A stretch of DNA of 64,000 bases, taken from Amorphochlora amoebiformis (taxonomy: Eukaryota; Cercozoa; Chlorarachniophyceae). A program made the position numbers and the translations under genes. Shown one piece after another: positions 1 to 52,669 of the stretch. The notes beneath the pieces are model-generated. The model made no database searches. It was not told the DNA's origin and saw only the letters and a program-made list of their open reading frames with translations. Within the stretch, counting starts at the first letter, position 1, and every line of letters starts with the position of its first letter. The stretch covers positions 1,612,001-1,676,000 of the forward strand of contig BAAHQB010000004.1 of the NCBI GenBank assembly GCA_054601695.1, in the 5' to 3' direction.

Positions 1-102
1 TATATAATATTATATTTGCACATTTAAATATATTTTCCATAATATTTATATGTTCATATACATATATATTTATATGATTTCTAAACACATATCTACATAT
101 AC

Positions 103-143
<41 letters not shown>

Positions 144-204
144 GTACATTCGTGCTTACATATATACAATATATACATATATACATGTATACAACGAACA
201 AAAG
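1..204. repeat. TA microsatellite, probable intron of the MTD1-like gene
   Basis: Nearly pure alternating TA with a few broken stretches. It ends in an AAAAG acceptor at 201-204 that opens the first visible coding exon of the MTD1-like gene, so it is most simply an intron. Nothing else is visible in it. Confidence 0.7.
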
Positions 205-514
205 GTCCCCGTGAAACACATCAAGCCGGGGACAATATTCATAAATGTCTCCTCTCACAAGAACGTCGTGGAGGAGGAACTTCTCAAAAAGCCTGGGGTA
301 GCAACCCCTGTCCGTTACCCTAACCTAATACATCAAATTAAGAGATATGGAGATATATGAGAGAAGAGAGAGGCAGATAGATTTCCCGCAAACATGTGTG
401 CGAAAAATCTGAGCTCTGTGATATGGCAGATGGTGTACGTGCCTAAGGTTGGAAAGGTTACGGTTGCTATGTTGCAGAGGAATTTGCTTCGACTATACGA
501 GGGGTATTATATAC

Positions 515-546
<32 letters not shown>

Positions 547-558
547 GTGTATATATAG
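205..558 (+). CDS. NAD-dependent methylenetetrahydrofolate dehydrogenase (MTD1-like), C-terminal exons only
   Basis: Two exons are clear: 205-297 (VPVKHIKPGTIFINVSSHKN and on to KKPG) and 430-503 (MVYVPKVGKVTVAMLQRNLL then RLYE). Both are phase 0 at their shared junction (GGG|GTAGCA ... GGCAG|ATG). The order 'IKPGTIFINVSS.KN ... YVP.VGKVTVAML.RNLLRLYE' is the C-terminal Rossmann part of the fungal MTD1-type enzyme, which oxidises 5,10-methylene-THF with NAD. The VGKVTVAML stretch is its usual signature, and bacterial FolD differs here. The N-terminal catalytic half lies left of the window. The end is unresolved: simple read-through meets a TAG at 556-558 inside TA repeat, while a donor at 504 (GTATTA) would splice to 629 and give no sensible tail. 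It faces the folate synthase gene tail to tail, so two folate genes are neighbours. Confidence 0.82.
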
Positions 559-943
559 TACATATATATACATTATGTATATATATATATATATACATAT
601 ATATTTACATATATTTATGTCGTTGCAGCCTCTCCTTAGTATTAGTTATAATGTATAAGAGACAGAGAAAGAGAGAGGAGAGGAGAGAGGGAGAAGGAGA
701 TAAAGAGAGAGAGGGAAAGAGATAGCAGAGAGGAGAGAGGAGAGGAGAGAGAAGAGAGGAGAGGAGAGAGAAGAGAGGAGAGGAGAGAGAAGAGAGGAAA
801 GAGAGTTGAGAGGAGACAAAGAGAGAGAGAAGAGTTGACCGTGGTTGAGGGTTATGTAGAAGAACATACTTAAATAATATATATATATATATATAATATG
901 TACACATATATATATATATATATATAATTCTTATACACACATA

Positions 944-981
<38 letters not shown>

Positions 982-1258
982 GTGTATATAAATATATGTA
1001 TATACATATTAATATATATATATATGTATATACATATATATTTATAAAGTGTTACACATAGCTCTATTTGTATCCATACATCATTCACATGCTATATGTA
1101 TATATATATACATACATATATATATATATGTATATATATATTATGTGTATATATATATATATTATATATATATATATATGTATATGTATATATATGTAGA
1201 TAAATATATATATGTATATTTGATACTATATACATAAATACACATAAAGAGGAGCTTA
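559..1258. repeat. TA microsatellite plus GA-rich tract
   Basis: A purine tract of repeated GAGAGGAGA units covers about 655-832. It is flanked by TA runs at 505-620 and 870-1230. The frames open through the GA tract (RERE/SLSL-type) and through TA (IYIY) are repeat translations, not genes. This is the 3' flank of the MTD1-like gene. Confidence 0.8.
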
Positions 1259-2040
1259 AATAAGACAGTGAAATAAGTGTTCACACGTAAATACTTCCTC
1301 AAGGTATCATCAATAGTCAAGACAGTAAATTTGCGCGGACATCGATTTGCACAAGTCAATGTTTAGAGTAGAGCCTTGGGATTTTGCTAGGTTTGACCTT
1401 GGCTATAGGGATGAAAGTGTACGTATGCGCATTATCAGCGCCTGTCGACATAAGTTTTTGGGAGCATGAAGCATACTTACAGACTTTTAAACTTGATATA
1501 AAACCTAGAAAACTTAGTACATAAAATACTCATATGATAGTATTTACATATGCTATGGTAGATACCAGACACGGCAACATCTAGACATACCAGTGACATA
1601 ACCAATGGATATCATACTAAGACTATCATAGCCGCGTGACTAACGTACGACTAATTAATAGCTAGATAGCTACATATTCTAGATATTACGTGTTCACATA
1701 CGCTGCTATTATCGGTCGGATTTTGTTAAGAATCATTGATCCGAATGATGCATATTTTTCTCTAGACTATAGCGAACCACCTAGCACTCGAGCTACAGAC
1801 GATCTAATTTTCTAATATCTTGAGACAGCACAGTGCATCCGGTCTTCAGAGCTGCTGTGGTCACGCCCAGGCTATCTCCTAGACCATGCGGCCTAGTCTA
1901 GATCGCCTAGATGTCTGCATCGCCTAGAGTTTAGGCTTGCCAAAGCGCTCGTTGAGGTCGTGATCATCGCTCAAACTAAATATTCCAATAGCTGATCGCG
2001 CCTATTATAAAAAGAAGATTTAAATATATAATGCTATCTT
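1259..2040. other. CTAG-rich island between convergent genes
   Basis: About 780 bp of balanced composition without TA runs or open frames of note. It is dense in CTAG, TAGA and TCTAG words (for example around 1615-1690 and 1760-1940). It sits between the 3' ends of the MTD1-like gene and the folate synthase gene. Three similar islands occupy the other convergent gaps of the window (14930-15420, 45475-46060, 50930-52004). No function can be read from it; a shared terminator, non-coding RNA or decayed element are all possible. Confidence 0.5.
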
Positions 2041-2100
2041 GTCTTACGTGTCTTCAAGTTTGTTTATATTATGACAGCACATATATATATATATATATGT

Positions 2101-2134
<34 letters not shown>

Positions 2135-2256
2135 GAAAAATTATATGTTTGTAATAGACATTAACATATATATATAAATATAGATATGTATAAATACATG
2201 TATATATATAATATATACACAAATATATGTATAACTTATATATATATATATATACA

Positions 2257-2292
<36 letters not shown>

Positions 2293-2391
2293 TATATGAT
2301 ACTTTGATACATGTGTTACGTATGTATACACATGAAAAATTATATGTATGTAATAGACATTAACATATATATATATATATGTGTATACAGG

Positions 2392-2425
<34 letters not shown>

Positions 2426-2613
2426 TAAATATATGTATATATATATATAATATTTTGATACATGTGGTATTTATGTATACATTATATATATATATATATA
2501 AATATATTATATATATATATATATATATGTACATATATATAATATGTTAAAAAAGATATGTATAATATGAATATTGTTAATATGTATATGTATACATGAG
2601 TACCCCAAGGTAT

Positions 2614-2682
<69 letters not shown>

Positions 2683-2885
2683 TATATATACATATATGTA
2701 TGTTTACGCCCATATAAAATATATAATATATATATATATATAGTATAAAAAGTATATATATATATATTTCTCTATATTTATATATATTATAATATGTAAA
2801 TCATTTGCATATGTATATGTAGATAAGTATATACACAAATATACATATATCCATATATATATATATGTATATACATACATATATA
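2041..2885. repeat. TA microsatellite
   Basis: Long TA runs with a repeated block: two similar segments near 2136-2300 and 2332-2460 share 'atgaaaaattatatgt.tgta' followed by 'atagacattaacatatat', so a 190-200 bp unit has duplicated. No coding signal. Confidence 0.75.
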
Positions 2886-3706
2886 ATAGTTAGGGGAAGG
2901 GCTAGGGTTAGGGTTAGGGCTAGGGTTAGGCTTAGGGCTTGGGTTAGGTTAGGGATAGGGGAGGTTACGATTAGGGTTAGGGTTAGGATTAGGGTCAGGG
3001 TTATCGCTGCACCTGCAATCAGCTAGATATATGGCTTTAAATGAAGATTAGTTTTAGGGTTAGGGTTAGAGTTAGGGTTAGGGTTAGGGTTAGATCTAAG
3101 GTTCGGGTTAGGGTTAGGGGTAGGGCTAGAGATACGGATAGGTTAGGGTTAGAGTTAGGGTTTCGATTAGGGTTAGGGCTAGAGTTAGGGTTAGGGTTGT
3201 GGCTGCGCCTGCAAATTTTGGTTAGATACATGTCTTTAAAATAAGGATTAGGGTTAGGGTTAGGTTAGGGTTAGGGTTTGGGTTACGGTTAGGGCTAGGT
3301 TAGGGTTAGAGATACGGATAGGTTAGGGTTAGAGTTAGGGTTACGATTAGGGTTAGGGCTAGAATCAGGGTGAGGGTTATGACTGCGCCTGCAATCGGAT
3401 AGATGTATGTCTTTAAAATGAGGATTAGGTTTAGGGTTAGGGTAGGATTAGGGTTAGGGTTAGGGCTAGGGTTAGAGATACGGATAGGTTAGGGTTAGAG
3501 TTAGGGTTATGATTAGGGTTAGAGCTAGAGTTAAGGTGGGTTAAGGTTATGGCTGCGCCTGCAATTGGATCGATATATGTCTTTAAAATGAGGATTAGGG
3601 TTAGGGTAGGATTAGGGTTAGGGTTAGGGCTAGGGTTAGAGATACGGATAGGTTAGGGTTAGAGTTAGGGTTACGATTAGGGTTAGGGCTAGAGTTAGGG
3701 TTAAGG

Positions 3707-3725
<19 letters not shown>
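2886..3725 (+). repeat. Satellite of telomere-type TTAGGG units with a conserved core
   Basis: At least four consecutive units of about 160-196 bp. Each has degenerate TTAGGG repeats, a 'gatacggatagg' box (three units) and a core reading ctgcgcctgcaa at about 3007, 3203, 3383, 3553 and 3713, followed by a 'atgtctttaaaatgaggatt' type segment. Core spacing is 196, 180, 170 and 160 bp. In the direction of the folate synthase gene (minus strand) it reads CCCTAA, and each core reads as a splice acceptor (ttgcag) followed by a short frame and TAA; the last copy fits as that gene's final exon. It is interstitial, since single-copy genes flank it on both sides. Confidence 0.85.
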
Positions 3726-13946
<10,221 letters not shown>

Positions 13947-14133
13947 ATGCCAAGCAAGAGATGCGATATCCAGGTTGATATGTGGTATATCCCAAGTGAA
14001 TACCCCAAAAAATATTGGCCGATATATTAAATTTCGAACTTAAAAAATGGAGGCATCTCCGAGGATTCTCCTAGTAGGAAATCGCGAGCACTTTCCCCCA
14101 GCGTAGAGGCTTTGGGAAGGCACCTGCGGTTAA
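13947..14133. promoter_or_regulatory. Divergent promoter region, folate synthase / KIX protein
   Basis: The 187 bp between the two opposed ATG codons must hold both 5' leaders and promoters, unless either gene has an upstream non-coding exon. No clear TATA box is seen; the sequence is of balanced composition and lacks TA repeat. Called from position only. Confidence 0.5.
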
Positions 14134-14723
14134 ATGAGCAGCGGATCGGAGTCAAAAGGAGATGGATCGAGCCTCCCCGGTTTGTCGATGCTTCGGGCGT
14201 CCCCCCCAAACTCGTCTGGTCTCCAACTTCCAACTCTCGTACGCTCCAGCTCCTCCGGCAGGCCCCAGTTTGGGTACAATGCCTGCGCAATATACATGCA
14301 TGCAAACACAGCACACTGTGCGACCAAACGAATCACCAAACACATGAGAACAGCTGAGAACACCCCTTTTATTTCAGGGGAGAGGATTGGCGAATAAACG
14401 TAGCCATAGAGGAGCGGACAGCCGTACGCGAAAAGATCACCTCCGCTTACCATAAGTCGTGTGCGTCGTACGAGGAGCTGCTGCGAATGTGCGTGGCCAT
14501 CGAGGAGGAACTCATATTCTCCGGTTGCAAGTCCCGCATGGAGTACTTCAAGAACGCCGTGCAGTGGAACAACAGGCTGCAGATCAAAAAGAAGCAGCTG
14601 TCCGGCGCCGTGATGCTCGGCACGTCGAATGGCAACGCAATGTCCAAGCGCCCGCTGCCCCCTCCAGGACGAAGTTCCAACTCCTTGGCGAATCCCCCCC
14701 CTGCTAAGCGTGATCGCAAGTAG
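14134..14723 (+). CDS. Small KIX-domain protein, MED15-like
   Basis: Two exons, 14134-14273 and 14378-14723, with a 104-nt GT-AG intron in matching phase (TTTGG|G). They give 161 residues ending in a TAG. Residues 1-46 are Ser/Pro/Gly rich. Residues about 48-115 fit a KIX fold as in plant MED15: start GEDWR, then a helix ending REKI, then 'SYEELLRMCVAIEEELIFSG', then 'CKSRMEYFKNAV'. The matching plant positions are DWR, R..I, the L..IA..FEE helix and the 'SQSDYL.KI' helix. The tail is basic and Pro/Ser rich (PPPAKRDRK) and could be a nuclear signal. KIX domains bind activation domains of transcription factors. Typical MED15 is far longer, so this may be a stand-alone KIX adaptor. The family call rests on pattern only. 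Confidence 0.6.
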
Positions 14724-15165
14724 CTGGGTCACTGTAGTCTAAGGCAGATATACAAAGGGCATAATCGTGCATCATACGGGCATGAGCGGGGTGGCTTGGG
14801 TTTAACGGGTTACGTGCATGACTGCAAGGATTCGGGTGAGCACCATAGCAGGTACATGGAGGGGCGGCTTAAACCTCTGGGAGCCTGTAACGGGAAACGG
14901 AATCGACCCGGAATATAAAGCGGCTGGTATAGTAACCTTAGACTAGCTAGTATGGATATGCATCTGGACATACAGTTTTTGAGTATTGGCTTCGCGCGTG
15001 AACATTGCACCCGCACTGGCAATTTGACCTTAAGTGTAGTATAGTTATACGTAACAAGAGTTAATTTAACATTAAGCATCATTGCGGCACGAATTATCAG
15101 ATTTACGAATATATATATGTCTATGTACATATACATATCACACTCAGCATACTAAACTAGCTAAA

Positions 15166-15239
<74 letters not shown>

Positions 15240-15475
15240 TAGTATATATTACTGCACATTAATTAGCCTATTCTCAGCTGTACATGTAATATCTACTAGC
15301 TAGACTAGATCTAGTTACTAATAACTTACTATTGAAGTTTAACTGTATTCAATATTACCACTCAGTCCGATGATGCTAGTCTAAAAATACATTGCGTTAG
15401 AAGTGTTAAAAACGATTTTTTTTTTGTACTGTTGTTGGTTTTGATTATTTAAATCAACATCGAGCTAGAGATCGC
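14724..15475. other. Convergent intergenic gap with CTAG-rich island
   Basis: Holds the 3' flanks of the KIX gene (+) and the mS34 gene (-). From about 14930 to 15420 it is rich in CTAG, TAGATC and AGCTAG words, interrupted by one TA run at 15167-15235. No coding signal that I can support. Confidence 0.5.
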
Positions 15476-19296
<3,821 letters not shown>

Positions 19297-19908
19297 GCCC
19301 GACAATTTCGCAATATTCGACTGTTAGTACCGGGGATGTCGGTTATAATGTACGCCGTTAGTACCGGGGATACTCGTGGTACCCGAGTCCACGTGTCAAG
19401 GGATATCGGCGATTCGGCGCGAGAGTTCGACTGGAGTGTGCGGCGAGTGATGATATATTTATTGACTTTCGAATATGAGTGTGGAATGAAGAATAAACCG
19501 TTGAGGGGGGTTAGAGGTTTTTCACCTCCGGGGGAAGGGGTAAGGAAAGGTTTTGGGTGATTTTGTCGTGTTGCGAATTTTGAGTAGAGTGACTTATATG
19601 AATATATGCGCGCGAATGTGTCCATTGGGTGTACACATGTCGATCTATATTCTGTATATTATCTGTGTGAAATGGGAATCATATCATTGGATGGGAGCGG
19701 ATATGTACATAATTACATAAATTTAATTCCGGGGTGAGAAAGTCACTTTTGCCATTTCTATGTAGGTCGACGGCATGCAACCTCACGCTTCTCAACAATA
19801 ATGTACGCCCATCCCTTTATCCATTCTGAGCCCAACTAGGCTCAAAAGAAAGCTTCTAGATCCCTCTCCTTCACGACCTCTAAAAAGCCCTTGAATTTCC
19901 TCAGGGCT
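19297..19908. promoter_or_regulatory. Divergent region between mS34 and the endo-mannosidase gene
   Basis: 612 bp of balanced, partly GC-rich sequence without TA runs. It holds a direct repeat 'gttagtaccgggga' at 19323 and 19353 and a run of G-rich DNA at 19503-19560. The GTAGTACCGGG word also marks the dispersed element at 55 and 63 kb. Frames on both strands are open here but show no family features, splice logic or codon pattern I trust. Confidence 0.5.
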
Positions 19909-45244
<25,336 letters not shown>

Positions 45245-45385
45245 ATATAATATAATATATATATATATATATACATTTATATATATATATAAATATCTAT
45301 TATATGTATATATATATACATGTAGAATACTATTATATACACATATATATACAAATATATATACACATATATATATATATATTGC

Positions 45386-45416
<31 letters not shown>

Positions 45417-46095
45417 CATAGATAAACAATATTTAATATATATATATATATAGTATATACACAGGGAGGCATGGAACTTTAAAAAGCAAGATCTTGTGTT
45501 TGAGAGTTCGATCGGCTGTTTTGCAATTTGCTGATATCATATGTCATATTCACGGATGATTTATACCTCCACTATGATTTCGTATTGGATCCGAAAACGG
45601 TAGAATTTACAAATATATTCTAGAATCTATTTCTTCGGCACTGCTAGACTGATCGTATCATGTAGCAAGTAGAGGCTCGGAAATTTTTACTTCAACCGGG
45701 GCCAGTAAATTATGGTCGAGTCTGGATGATCAGTGAGCCTTATACTAGTATACAGTACAAATAATTACTAGTTTCACCGACACTGTGTGCTGTGCAACTA
45801 CAGAACTAGATCATTGAATATTTAGTTTTCATGCTACGCTAGTAACGGTTAGTCAACTGTAAAATATAATTGTTTATATATACTAGGTATATCTAGATAT
45901 ATATATAATTTCATACCTCATATGACACTATCTAGGCTAAATTACCAGAAAAAAATTAAATTATGACTCTTGTGAAATCCTAGTATATTTCTAGATTTGA
46001 CTGATTTTTCTAAGTAAACATTACATTCAAGGCTTTATCTATTCCATACAGCTACTGTCTAATAGTGTACTACCTCCGTGACGTCAGCTAAGGTG
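45245..46095. other. Convergent intergenic gap with CTAG-rich island
   Basis: A TA run (45248-45455) is followed by about 600 bp (45470-46060) of non-repetitive sequence rich in CTAG, TCTAG and TAGAAT words. It separates the 3' end of the GH2 gene from minus-strand coding sequence. Confidence 0.5.
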
Positions 46096-46196
46096 TTAAT
46101 TCTTATCTCCAGATTTTTCATCCCTGAGGCCAAACTCATCCTCGTCATAGTACGAATGCATGTACTCAGGGTTGATCCTGGTCTTGGCTCGGTTTC
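46096..46196 (-). CDS. Terminal coding exon, probably of the LYR-protein gene
   Basis: Minus-strand exon ending in TAA at 46098-46096, encoding TRINPEYMHSYYDEDEFGLR followed by DEKSGDKN. Two acceptors are possible: 46197 (tcag|GAAACC, needs incoming phase 1) and 46183 (ccaag|ACC, phase 0). The second joins in frame with a donor inside the last codons of the LYR gene (AAG|GTGGAA at 47577), which would lengthen that protein from 91 to 117 residues, close to animal LYRM1. A separate gene is possible, but I see no other upstream exon. The plus strand is also partly open here and is less convincing. Confidence 0.5.
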
Positions 46197-46209
46197 CTGA
46201 CTATGAATT

Positions 46210-46363
46210 AGTGAATGTACATACATATGTAACATATATATTATTTTTAAATGAAGAAAATGGATAGTTTTTGCATATCTAATATGATCTATATGTAAAT
46301 ATATGTAAATATATATAAATATATAATATATATACACATATATATATATATAATATAAATGTT

Positions 46364-46408
<45 letters not shown>

Positions 46409-46736
46409 GTATCAGTAGATTTGTAGATATATGTGTGTTATTTTAATTAGAGTACATATAAATTAAATATTATATATATATATATATATATATAATATTT
46501 GTGTGTGTATATACATATCTATGTACATATTCATCATTATGAGCATAATGTATTATATATATATATGTATATATATATATATGTATATGCATATATATAT
46601 ATATACATTATATCAATATATATATATATATATGTATGTATATATATATATATATATTATATATATGTATATATATGTATACGTATATACATTTTTTCTG
46701 ACGTAAACATTTACATCGTTTTTAGCATGTACATGA

Positions 46737-46767
<31 letters not shown>

Positions 46768-46839
46768 TATATGTATATACTTATGTTTTATAACCATATA
46801 TATATATATATATATGTATTTCTAAAATCACACAGAAAC

Positions 46840-46874
<35 letters not shown>

Positions 46875-46994
46875 GATTATATATGTACATATATGTATAT
46901 ATATATATGTATATACGTATACATATATATATATATCTATATATATGTATATATATATATATATATATATTTATACATAATTATATTGTATATA

Positions 46995-47044
<50 letters not shown>

Positions 47045-47124
47045 ACATTTCATACGTAGAGATTTACGCAAAGTACATAATAAAAGGAAATATATATAAA
47101 TATAATAATATATAATGTAATACA

Positions 47125-47167
<43 letters not shown>

Positions 47168-47257
47168 CAAACATATGCAAATATGTATATGTATGTGTTT
47201 GAGTTATACAACATACATTATATATAATTATATTTAATATATATATATATATGTATC

Positions 47258-47317
<60 letters not shown>

Positions 47318-47370
47318 GTATGTAAATATATGTGTATATAAATATATAATATATATATATATATATCTTT

Positions 47371-47416
<46 letters not shown>

Positions 47417-47560
47417 TATGTGTATACATATTAATGTGAGTATATTTATGTTTAACATGAATATATTTCATGTGAATTTATCATACACATATACAAAACA
47501 TACATGTACATACAAGCATGTCTTTCTATGTCATAGACTGTAGATTTTGCAATTATCATA
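46210..47560. repeat. TA microsatellite upstream of 46196
   Basis: 1.35 kb of TA runs with short remnants. It is an intron if the LYR gene extends to 46096, otherwise intergenic. No exon seen. Confidence 0.7.
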
Positions 47561-47567
47561 TGAAATC

Positions 47568-48296
47568 TCATTCCACCTTATAGATGACTCCTGGCTGTGC
47601 GTAGTACATCCGTGGATATGGATTTCCATAGTGCTTTGCCAGCTCCACCCTGATACATGTACATTCAATGCATGTGTAAGGACGAATACATTTCCGTGCA
47701 TATGCAATAGTACATATACATACTTATGACACAAACGAGATCTTGTATTTAGTACCGAGTATTTAAGTACCCTTACCGAGGTATCCATATAAACACACAC
47801 GTGAATATTGACCACGGTCTTTTGATGACATCGGTGGTTTTCTATGTGTAATTCATTGGTACTCGCGAGCAACAAAGTTTAGGACTGCCCAGGTAGCTTT
47901 ATGAGTTCGATGTAGCTAGTGCGTGGTTGATAAGGGGTTGTGGGTTAGCGGCGTACCTTGCCTCTCCCTCCTTTATCTTCTCTAATGTTTTTTCCCGTAC
48001 ATTGATGTCTTTGTTCTTCCGGAAAAGCTTCCGTGCCTAAATTTTTTAGCTTTAGTGATGTTGGTATGATCTGGATATGTGTGAATGGAAGACTGGTTGT
48101 TAGCCTTTCCACCTCTTCCAGAATGTAAGAACTCTCCTCCGGGGCTTGATTATTCTTCCCTGTCCGGGAAAATTCAATCGAATGAATGGCACAATATTTT
48201 TATTCGGATTCCGAGAAGATTTTACATACATAACTTCCCCCTTCGCAGGATATCCCTGTAGAGCCGCAGGACGACCCGACGTGTCCCATCAGCCAT
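47568..48296 (-). CDS. LYR-motif protein, LYRM1-like
   Basis: Exons 48296-48230, 48159-48113, 48036-47957, 47649-47568; phases agree and give 91 residues with a TGA. The start MADGTRRVVLRLYRDILRRG carries the L-Y-R tripeptide at residues 12-14. It is followed by 'SSYILEEARKLFRKNKDI', 'KIKEGEARVELAKHYGNPYP' and RMYY. This matches the order in LYRM1 (YILNEARTLFRKNKNLTD ... ARIEIGLHYKIPYPRP) better than ISD11 or complex I subunits. LYR proteins are small helical mitochondrial adaptors that bind acyl carrier protein. An alternative last donor (AAG|GTGGAA) would add the exon at 46182-46096. It shares a 144-bp head-to-head start region with the PHD-PhyH gene. Confidence 0.85.
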
Positions 48297-48440
48297 TTAG
48301 CCCGATTTTTAAAAAATTAAAATTAGAAATAGTTAAAAGTTCGGCAGAACTATTTTAGTACATATTACTTAAAATTGTTATAGGTACTGCCCGGGACTGA
48401 ACACCTCTCCCGCCACAAAAACGCGCCATCTTCAACAGCT
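48297..48440. promoter_or_regulatory. 144-bp bidirectional promoter, LYR protein / PHD-PhyH
   Basis: Only 144 bp separate the two opposed ATG codons. A run of A/T (about 48309-48380) lies nearer the minus gene and may hold both core promoters. Called from position. Confidence 0.55.
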
Positions 48441-50137
48441 ATGGCTCGCTCTGGAAGCGGGATGCTGAGATTCGCACGCGTCAGGAAGCAGAGACGTAGG
48501 ATCAACGAGAAGGAAAAGCCGAAATCGAATCCAATTGCGAAGTCAATTGATTCCCCGAAGAAAGTTGAGGAGAAAACCAAGGCTCTGATCGCCCAGCTGA
48601 CCCGTCGTCCTACACGCGAGCGTAAACCCACCAAGATATTTACCATCGTAGAGCCTGAGAGGAAGAAAAGAAGGCGAGTAGATCCAACGGAGAAGAACGT
48701 TGATGAGTGTGTCGTCTGTAAGAAGAAGGGGCTCCTGCTCTGCTGTGAGAACTACACGTGCACCAAGTCATTTCACCTCGGGTGCCTCAACCCCCCACTT
48801 GCTGAGCTCCCAGAGGGCACCTGGTTCTGCGATGAGTGCCACGATAAACAACACGATGATGTATGCGACGTTTGCGGCTTGGGAGGAGAGCTATTGTGCT
48901 GCGATCGGTGTTCTCTCGCGTATCACACCAAATGCGTTGGATTAGACTGCCCTCCAGAGGGGCACTGGGAGTGCCGGAGGTGCAAGACTCCGGTGTATAC
49001 TCCAAACTCCGGAAAAGGTACATACATAACTGCCCTAAGTGCTCGATTTAGTAACAGAAGCTTGCGCTTTGCAGATAACATAGATCTACTCACAAACAAC
49101 TTCCAAAATTACGGTCTCTGCATCTTCAAGTCGGCCTTGAACGATCGACAGGTCGGACAGTGCTTGAAACTCACCCTTGCACGCCTCAGCGAAGCTTTTG
49201 ATACAGGTCTTCAATATGACTCCCCCAAATGTGATAATTCTGTTCAACTGAGCAAGAAAATATTCATCCAGTGCGCAGACTAGGCTTGGAACAGGAACTC
49301 ATCGATGTCGGATTCGCCACCTTCAAGACTAGAAGTCGTAATCGTTACGATCTTCGCATTCCAGAATTCACGACCCGCAAGTTCAACTTCCTCAATAAAA
49401 AGGTTTTAGCCATCAAAGTAAATCTGCCAAACTAATTTCCGCCCATCAGGCAAAATGGCTGCCTCTGGTGAAGGCCATTCTGGGCAAGGATATCAAGATC
49501 GTTCATACAGGAGTGATGATGTCTATGCCTGGGTCAGAAACTCAGCCGTACCACATGGATGGACCCCACCTGAGCGACAAGAAGCACCTGCCGGTATCCC
49601 ATCTGACTCTCACTTCAAACCGTGCTGACTCTCACCTTATTGTATCTCAGCCCCATTGCCTCAACGTTTTCGTTCCACTCGTCAACCTTACTCCAGAGGT
49701 TGGGCCGACTGAGTTTGTCCCCACCAGCCATATCCTCCACAATTACTGGGATCCGGGTAAAATATCTCATACTCATCGCTTCTCGCTATCTTATACACAC
49801 TCCTCCATGGTTAATCTCTATTCAATCCATGTAATAATCCCAAAATATTTGCAAAAATACCCATAATATTTTTTTAGGAGTGAAACCTATGACTCTCAAC
49901 GCAACATGCGGCCAGTGTATCCTCTTCGACTACAGAATCAAACACAGGGGATTAGGAAATAGGTCAGACCAAGAGCGTCCTGTCATCTACATCACCTACG
50001 CCCACAAGTCTTTTAAGGTTCGGAGTATGTCATAAAAGTCTTTACGGTTTTCAGTCCTCAGCTGCATTGAATTTTGACAGGACGTCAAGAACTTTTCTCA
50101 GCGGAGATACAAGCAGCTTCCCAAGCTCAAAAAGTGA
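48441..50137 (+). CDS. Two PHD fingers fused to a PhyH-type Fe(II)/2-oxoglutarate dioxygenase
   Basis: Seven exons: 48441-49017, 49075-49206, 49284-49402, 49450-49593, 49651-49756, 49878-50017, 50081-50137; 424 residues. The first intron (57 nt) stays open if unspliced and would then add 19 residues. Residues 1-85 are strongly basic with KKRRR, so nuclear. PHD1 spans about 90-133 (C..C, C, C, FHLGC, W.C..C) and PHD2 about 142-181 (C..C, CC..C, YHTKC, W.C..C), both with the C4HC3 spacing. The dioxygenase part has H311-x-D313 in QPYHMDGPH, a distal H382 in DYRIKHRGLGNRS, and R393 as the likely 2-oxoglutarate anchor (RPVIYITYA). All facial-triad residues are present, so it should be active. PHD fingers read histone tails, suggesting a chromatin-bound hydroxylase. 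The substrate is unknown. Its introns (47-121 nt) are TA-free, unlike its neighbours. Confidence 0.9.
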
Positions 50138-52004
<1,867 letters not shown>

Positions 52005-52292
52005 CTATAACCAGCCCGTGGCTTCGTCTTGCACATTCACACCAGCTCCCGCGGATACCGTAACCCGGGGAGGTTCAGACTGAGCGAAGAGTTGCAAAAG
52101 GTTCTGGTGATCGTCCTCCAATTTGGTGCGCTTTCTTCGCTCATCTTCTACCTGTAGTCTGAGTCGTTCCATCTCCTGTCAGATAAATTCGCTTTATATA
52201 TATTATATATATTATATATATATATGTATAATATATGTACACATATAATTATATATATATATTATATATGTATATATATATATATATATATA

Positions 52293-52344
<52 letters not shown>

Positions 52345-52621
52345 GTATGTATGTATATATATTTATATATATATATGTATGTGTATGTATGTATGTATAT
52401 ATGTGTGTGTGTGTGTGTATGCATGTATATTGGATATGCATGTAACATATTTACGTATGCACCCATACAATGTATGTACACCTCAAACTTTCGACGGAAG
52501 CTCCCTATAGTTGATACCTATATACCCAAAGCAATAACATTATCACACACAAGCGTTTTCTATCTGGTATGCCTATGTATATATATAAATATACATACAT
52601 ATATATATATATTTACATGTA

Positions 52622-52669
<48 letters not shown>

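Noticed and set aside
3041-3244. Frames through telomere repeat (RVRVRV on plus, NPNPNP or LTLTLT on minus)
   Set aside because: They lie in the satellite with no splice or family support. The NP reading was accepted only in the GH2 exons where coding flanks and phase demand it.
14130-14732. 200-codon minus frame opposite the KIX gene
   Set aside because: Antisense shadow of the plus-strand exons; it has no family features and crosses the intron.
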